DNA from: Frankia sp. QA3
GTDB lineage: Bacteria > Actinomycetota > Actinomycetes > Frankiales > Frankiaceae
Direction of reading: 5' to 3'
Assembly: GCF_000262465.1 (NCBI RefSeq)
Contig: NZ_CM001489.1
Location: 5,370,741-5,434,740 of the forward strand
DNA length: 64,000 nt
Notes under the pieces: generated by a model
The model's input: only the letters and a program-made list of their open reading frames with translations
What the model was told of the DNA's origin: nothing
The model's database searches: none
Made by a program: the position numbers and the translations under genes
Shown here: piece by piece, positions 60,713 to 64,000 of the stretch
Layout: each line of letters opens with the position of its first letter
Numbering within the stretch: position 1 is the stretch's first letter

Positions 60713-61364
60713 GGTGTATCCGGTACACCTCTTCGATGAACCACCACGTCCTGGGCACGACCCGGCGCGGCCGATGCGCTTGCGGCGCCACGAGCACCTC
60801 GACGTCCGAATCGACCGCCGCCACGATCAACCCGACGCCGTAGAAGTCCGCGTCGAAGCAGGCGGCCGTCAGGTCTCGGGGAGCCTTGTTGACCACGACC
60901 GCCTTCGGACAGAACGGTGCGAAGCGGCCAGCCAGCTCCAGCTTCCGCCGGAAGCTGCCGTTCCCGCCGACGATCGCAAGCGACGGGGTCAACGGTGGAC
61001 GAGCCCGCCGGATGACAGCGCCGCGCCCGAACTCCACGCATCCCGGCGGCATCTTCGCGAGAGCGCGACGCCCACGACGTCCAAGATCATCGATCCGGAC
61101 TGGCTCGCCAACCGGAAGACACAGAAGAAGATCAAGCACGTCGACGTCCGTGATCGCAGTCGCGCCGTCCCGGTCGCGACGAGCGTCCTCCTGTCCGTCG
61201 AGTTCGTAGAAAACCGCGGCGCTGACGCCCAGCACGGAGCCGACGCAGACACGCGCCGTGTCCGGGACGAGGTGCCTGGCGGCGTAGCGCACGGCCGAAA
61301 CAGGCGCGGACGTCGAGGTCAGGGAACTGGGCACGGGCCCCACTCTGCCGCACCCGTGCCGCAC
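60666..61364 (-). CDS. Hypothetical protein, convergent with the TGT-like gene
   Basis: A frame of up to 232 residues; GTGs at 61364, 61343 and 61334 are possible starts. The sequence has protein-like composition: ARVCVGSVLGVSAAVFYELD, AITDVDVLDLLLCLPVGEPV, RRKLELAGRFAPFCPKAVVV and FDADFYGVGLIVAAVDSDVE. No known domain is recognised. Its 3' end overlaps the TGT-like gene by 47 bp, tail to tail, so the two would form antisense RNAs. It may belong to the same module. Confidence 0.55.
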   Translation of the reverse strand: MRHGCGRVGPVPSSLTSTSAPVSAVRYAARHLVPDTARVCVGSVLGVSAAVFYELDGQEDARRDRDGATAITDVDVLDLLLCLPVGEPVRIDDLGRRGRRALAKMPPGCVEFGRGAVIRRARPPLTPSLAIVGGNGSFRRKLELAGRFAPFCPKAVVVNKAPRDLTAACFDADFYGVGLIVAAVDSDVEVLVAPQAHRPRRVVPRTWWFIEEVYRIHLTGVYPAQSPAQVRG

Positions 61365-61739
61365 TCGCGAACATCACCTGACTGTGATCCTCGTGTCAGG
61401 CCACCATCGCCCACATCAAATCGGGAGATCAAGCCGCGGCGAGCACCTGCTCCATCCACTGTCTCAGGCCGAGTCGCCCGCGCTACCTGCGCGATCACAG
61501 GCCAGAATGGCCTGGCAGCTGGTTGACCATAGGTGCAAGCTGACTCCACTCATCGAGCGTCCGTCGCCCCCGGATAACGGAACCGCTGGCCGGCTGGGAG
61601 TTCTACGACCGGCAGCAGCCGACCTACTCAATCTCGCGCGCCCACGCCGAGCCCTACGCCGGACGACCGGTGAACCTGGTCTGAGTCGAGGGCGGGTTCC
61701 CCGGAATCTTCGCTGCATGGCGGTGGCGTCTCGGTGCCG

Positions 61740-61927
61740 GTCTTCAGCAATGCGGTACCTGAGCCCGGCCACCAGCCCGCTGTCCGAGTTGGCCGACCTC
61801 GCCCGGGTCCGCCCCGCGTGGCTCGACACGCAGGCGATCCGCTCCCCCACGCCTGGTCGGCCGGGGCATAGGAGACGAAGTAGTCCCAGCCCGCACCGCC
61901 CTCGTCCACCACCGCTTCATCATCCAC
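61740..61927 (-). pseudogene. TIR-domain N-terminal remnant
   Basis: The frame from GTG 61927 reads DDEAVVDEGGAGWDYFVSYA then PADQAWG. WDYFVSYAPADQAW is the first strand and helix of the TIR domains found in actinobacterial TIR-NB-ARC/TPR proteins, where AEWIAWQL would follow. Directly after AWG the match stops. The downstream DNA to 61365 holds only frames without homology. So a TIR-domain defence gene has decayed to its first ~30 codons. Confidence 0.5.
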
Positions 61928-62073
61928 GAACCAGCACACGACCTTCGTGGAAGGCGCGACGGACGGCGGCTGATCTGGCAGGCGAGGGTGGTTTGCTACC
62001 ACTGGCCGCGGCCGAGGCTGCCCCCTGATCGGTGTGGTGATCGTGCTCCAGGCCCGGCTGAGGCGGATGCCGG

Positions 62074-62775
62074 CTACGAGAGCAGGGCTCGGAGGACCTC
62101 CGAGCGGTCTTCCTCGGAGAGAGTCGTGAACATGCTGATGACGTAGCCTGTGGCCAGGTCGTGGGGTATGGCGCGTGCGTAGGCGTCGCGAATCAGCTGG
62201 CTGCATGGCGGCAGCGGATCGGCACTCGCCGCCTGTTCAGGATCGTCTGTCTGCCTGAGGGCCGCGCGTGTGACAGCGACGAGGTCGGCGACAGAGGCGA
62301 AGTCGGGCGCTGAACTGTTAATAGTGAGAGCCAGCAGGCTGGCTGCGGCTTGGGTTGCGGCAGTGGGACCAGCCGCAGCAGCCGCGCCCTGCACTGCTCG
62401 GTGTAGCCATTTTGGAACCGACACTGGGTTGTGGGCGATGGCCTGGACGATCAGCTTTTGATACAGTGCGGCGGCTCGCGCGAAGTCGATCCAGGCTGCG
62501 GGTCGGCCGAGAAACTCGGCCATGCTGTCGGCCGCCCAGCCGTCCTCTTGTGCAAGGTCGAGAAAGCGGACCTCGCCAATCGGCATGTCACCGATTCGCG
62601 CCTTGATCAGGGTGCGTATCGACCCTTCGTGCTGCGCAGTCGTTATCTGACCGGTCTCGGCGAGGAAGTCAAGAACCGCGGGCGTCGAGGTAGCCGGTAC
62701 TCCCGCTTCGCGCGCGATGCCACGTAGTACAGGGTCGTCGCTCCATATCGCGATCTTTCGATGGCTTGCGAGGTC
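62074..62775 (-). pseudogene. Hypothetical gene truncated at 5' end next to an IS256 element
   Basis: The annotatable ATG is at 62586 (170 residues), but the frame stays open to about 62775 with good coding character: HRKIAIWSDDPVLRGIAREA, GVPATSTPAVLDFLAETGQI, TLIKARIGDMPIGEVRFLDL. The first part resembles the C-terminal half of a PIN domain (acidic SDDP, then GVPATST). The rest (AAALYQKLIVQAIAHNPVSV ...) is helical and unrecognised. The 5' end is missing where the IS256-type element begins, so insertion probably destroyed the gene. Confidence 0.5.
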
Positions 62776-62834
62776 GGGTCACGTCCGCTGGCGTGGTGTA
62801 TGGAGGGTGACTCCGCGTGATCCTTAGTTGAAGT

Positions 62835-64000
62835 TTATGCGGTGAGTGCTTCGGGTGTCACGCTGATCTCGGGTGTGTCGGACGGCGTGTCTCGCGCGTC
62901 GACTTTCGCGAGGATTTCCACGCCGAAGTAGCGGTGGGTTTCGATCCACTCGTCGTGTTGCTCGGCGAGGACGGCGCCGACGAGCCGTATGATGGCGTCA
63001 CGGTCGGGGAAGATACCGACGACGTCGGTGCGCCGGCGGATCTCCTTGTTCAGTCGTTCCTGCGGGTTCGACGACCAGATCTGCCGCCAGATCTCCCGCG
63101 GATAGCTGGTGAACGCGAGCAGGTCCGCTTTCGCTTCTTCCAGATGGGTCGCGGCGCGGGGTAGTTTCTCGGTCAGCGCGTCCACGACCCGGTCGAACTG
63201 CACCGCCACCTCGTTCGCGTCCGCCTGATCAAAAACGGTCCGGACCAACGTCGCGACCCATGGCTGCGACGACTTCGGGGTGAAGGTGAGAAGGTCCCGC
63301 AGGTAGTGCGTCCGACATCTCTGCCAGGAGGCCCCGGGCAGAGTCGCGGCGATCGCGTTCACCAGACCGCGGTGCGCATCCGAGGTCACCAGCCGCACCC
63401 CGGACAGCCCCCGGGCGACCAGGCCCCGGAAGAACGCCAGCCAGCCGGCACCGTCCTCGCTGGACACGACCTCCAGGCCGAGGATCTCCCGGTGCCCGTC
63501 GCCGTTCACCCCGACCGCGAGCAGACAGTGGACGTTGACGACCCGGCCGTCCTCACGGACCTTCATCGTCAACGCGTCGGCCTGCACGAACCGGTACGGC
63601 CCGGCATCCAGCGGCCGCGACCGGAACGCCTCGACCTGGCCATCGAGATGCTTCGCGAGCTCCGACACCTGCGACTTCGAGATGTGCGCGACCCCGAGCT
63701 GCTCGACAAGCTTGTCCACCCGGCGCGTCGAAACCCCCAGAAGATACGACGTGGCGACCACCGAGATCAGCGCCTGCTCGGCGCGTCTCCTCCGGGTCAG
63801 CAGCCATTCCGGGAAATACGACCCCTGCCGCAGCTTCGGGATCGACAGGTCGATCGTCCCGGCCCGCGTGTCCCACTCCCGCGTCCGGTAGCCGTTCCGG
63901 CGATTCGTCCGCTCCGGTGATATCTCCCCGTATTCCGCCCCGCAGATCCCGTCCACCTCGGCGCCCATCAACGCCTCCGCGAACGCCTTCACCATCGACC
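62835..64000 (-). mobile_element. IS256-family transposase, running off the window edge
   Basis: A 386-residue visible part of a mutator-type DDE transposase. Family segments are AEVDGICGAEYGEISPERTN, RNGYRTREWDTRAGTIDLSI, PKLRQGSYFPEWLLTRRRRA and WRQIWSSNPQERLNKEIRRR. The catalytic triad is Asp in VQADALTMK, Asp in LVTSDAHRG, and Glu in NPQERLNKE. About 20-40 N-terminal residues lie beyond 64000. The terminal inverted repeat should lie between 62775 and 62834 but cannot be confirmed without the other end. The frame itself is uninterrupted, so the element may be active. Confidence 0.95.

Noticed and set aside
61384-62028. 214-codon plus-strand frame
   Set aside because: Arg/Pro/Ser-rich composition with no start signal, crossing the TIR remnant on the other strand.

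Overview
The window is high-GC DNA with actinobacterial habits throughout: GTG starts, four-base ATGA/GTGA overlaps, proline-rich linkers, TetR, STPK and DUF2637 genes. A filamentous actinomycete, possibly a Frankia-like genome, fits best, but the genus cannot be proved from the sequence alone. It reads as a defence and mobile-element region set between two small metabolic clusters.

Region 1 (1-6.6 kb) is a small oxidative/export cluster. A flavin monooxygenase and a SAM methyltransferase are translationally coupled on the minus strand. Divergent to them are two TetR regulators, a 14-TM drug exporter and a DUF1772 membrane protein. A fragment of a tyrosine integrase (6.65 kb) marks the edge of the next region.

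Region 2 (6.9-36.4 kb, almost all minus strand) is a defence island built around a class 1 DISARM system. In transcription order it has drmD (SNF2 helicase) and drmMI (adenine methylase), then an 8.3-kb block of toxin, immunity and nuclease genes, then drmA (helicase), drmB (DUF1998) and drmC (PLD). The same strand continues without a break into a methylase-like protein lacking a recognisable catalytic motif, a Ser/Thr kinase with TPR-like tail, and a UvrD-type helicase with a RelE-like N-terminus. The inserted block holds an EndoU-type toxin with its likely immunity protein, a frameshifted toxin-like protein with a His/Cys (caspase-like) signature, a PD-(D/E)XK plus RAMA-domain protein, a truncated NYN ribonuclease, a lipoprotein, an ankyrin protein and a broken antitoxin/PIN pair.

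Region 3 (36.5-47.3 kb) returns to metabolism and regulation: a CobW-family GTPase, a membrane-anchored Ser/Thr kinase, a hydrolase with a TetR regulator, and a putative sulfur cluster. The sulfur cluster starts with a 57-residue ORF carrying the RRHVDF...SASC leader-peptide signature, then an 18-bp repeat array, two flavin-dependent monooxygenases and a broken ABC solute-binding protein gene.

Region 4 (47.3-64 kb) is mobile DNA. A 53-bp sequence matching the 3' half of a tRNA, apparently tRNA-Phe(GAA), occurs twice, 9.38 kb apart. Each copy is followed by the same 11-bp repeat pair and a DUF2637 gene, one decayed and one intact. This looks like tandem integration at one tRNA site. The first unit carries cytochrome bd oxidase (cydAB), a probable Argonaute (Piwi) remnant, a SNF2 helicase and a broken TPR regulator. 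The second carries a small nuclease-like protein, an HTH-ImmA metalloprotease regulator paired with a protein that has a TGT-like zinc motif, a hypothetical gene, a TIR-domain remnant, and a gene cut by an IS256-family transposase that runs off the right edge.
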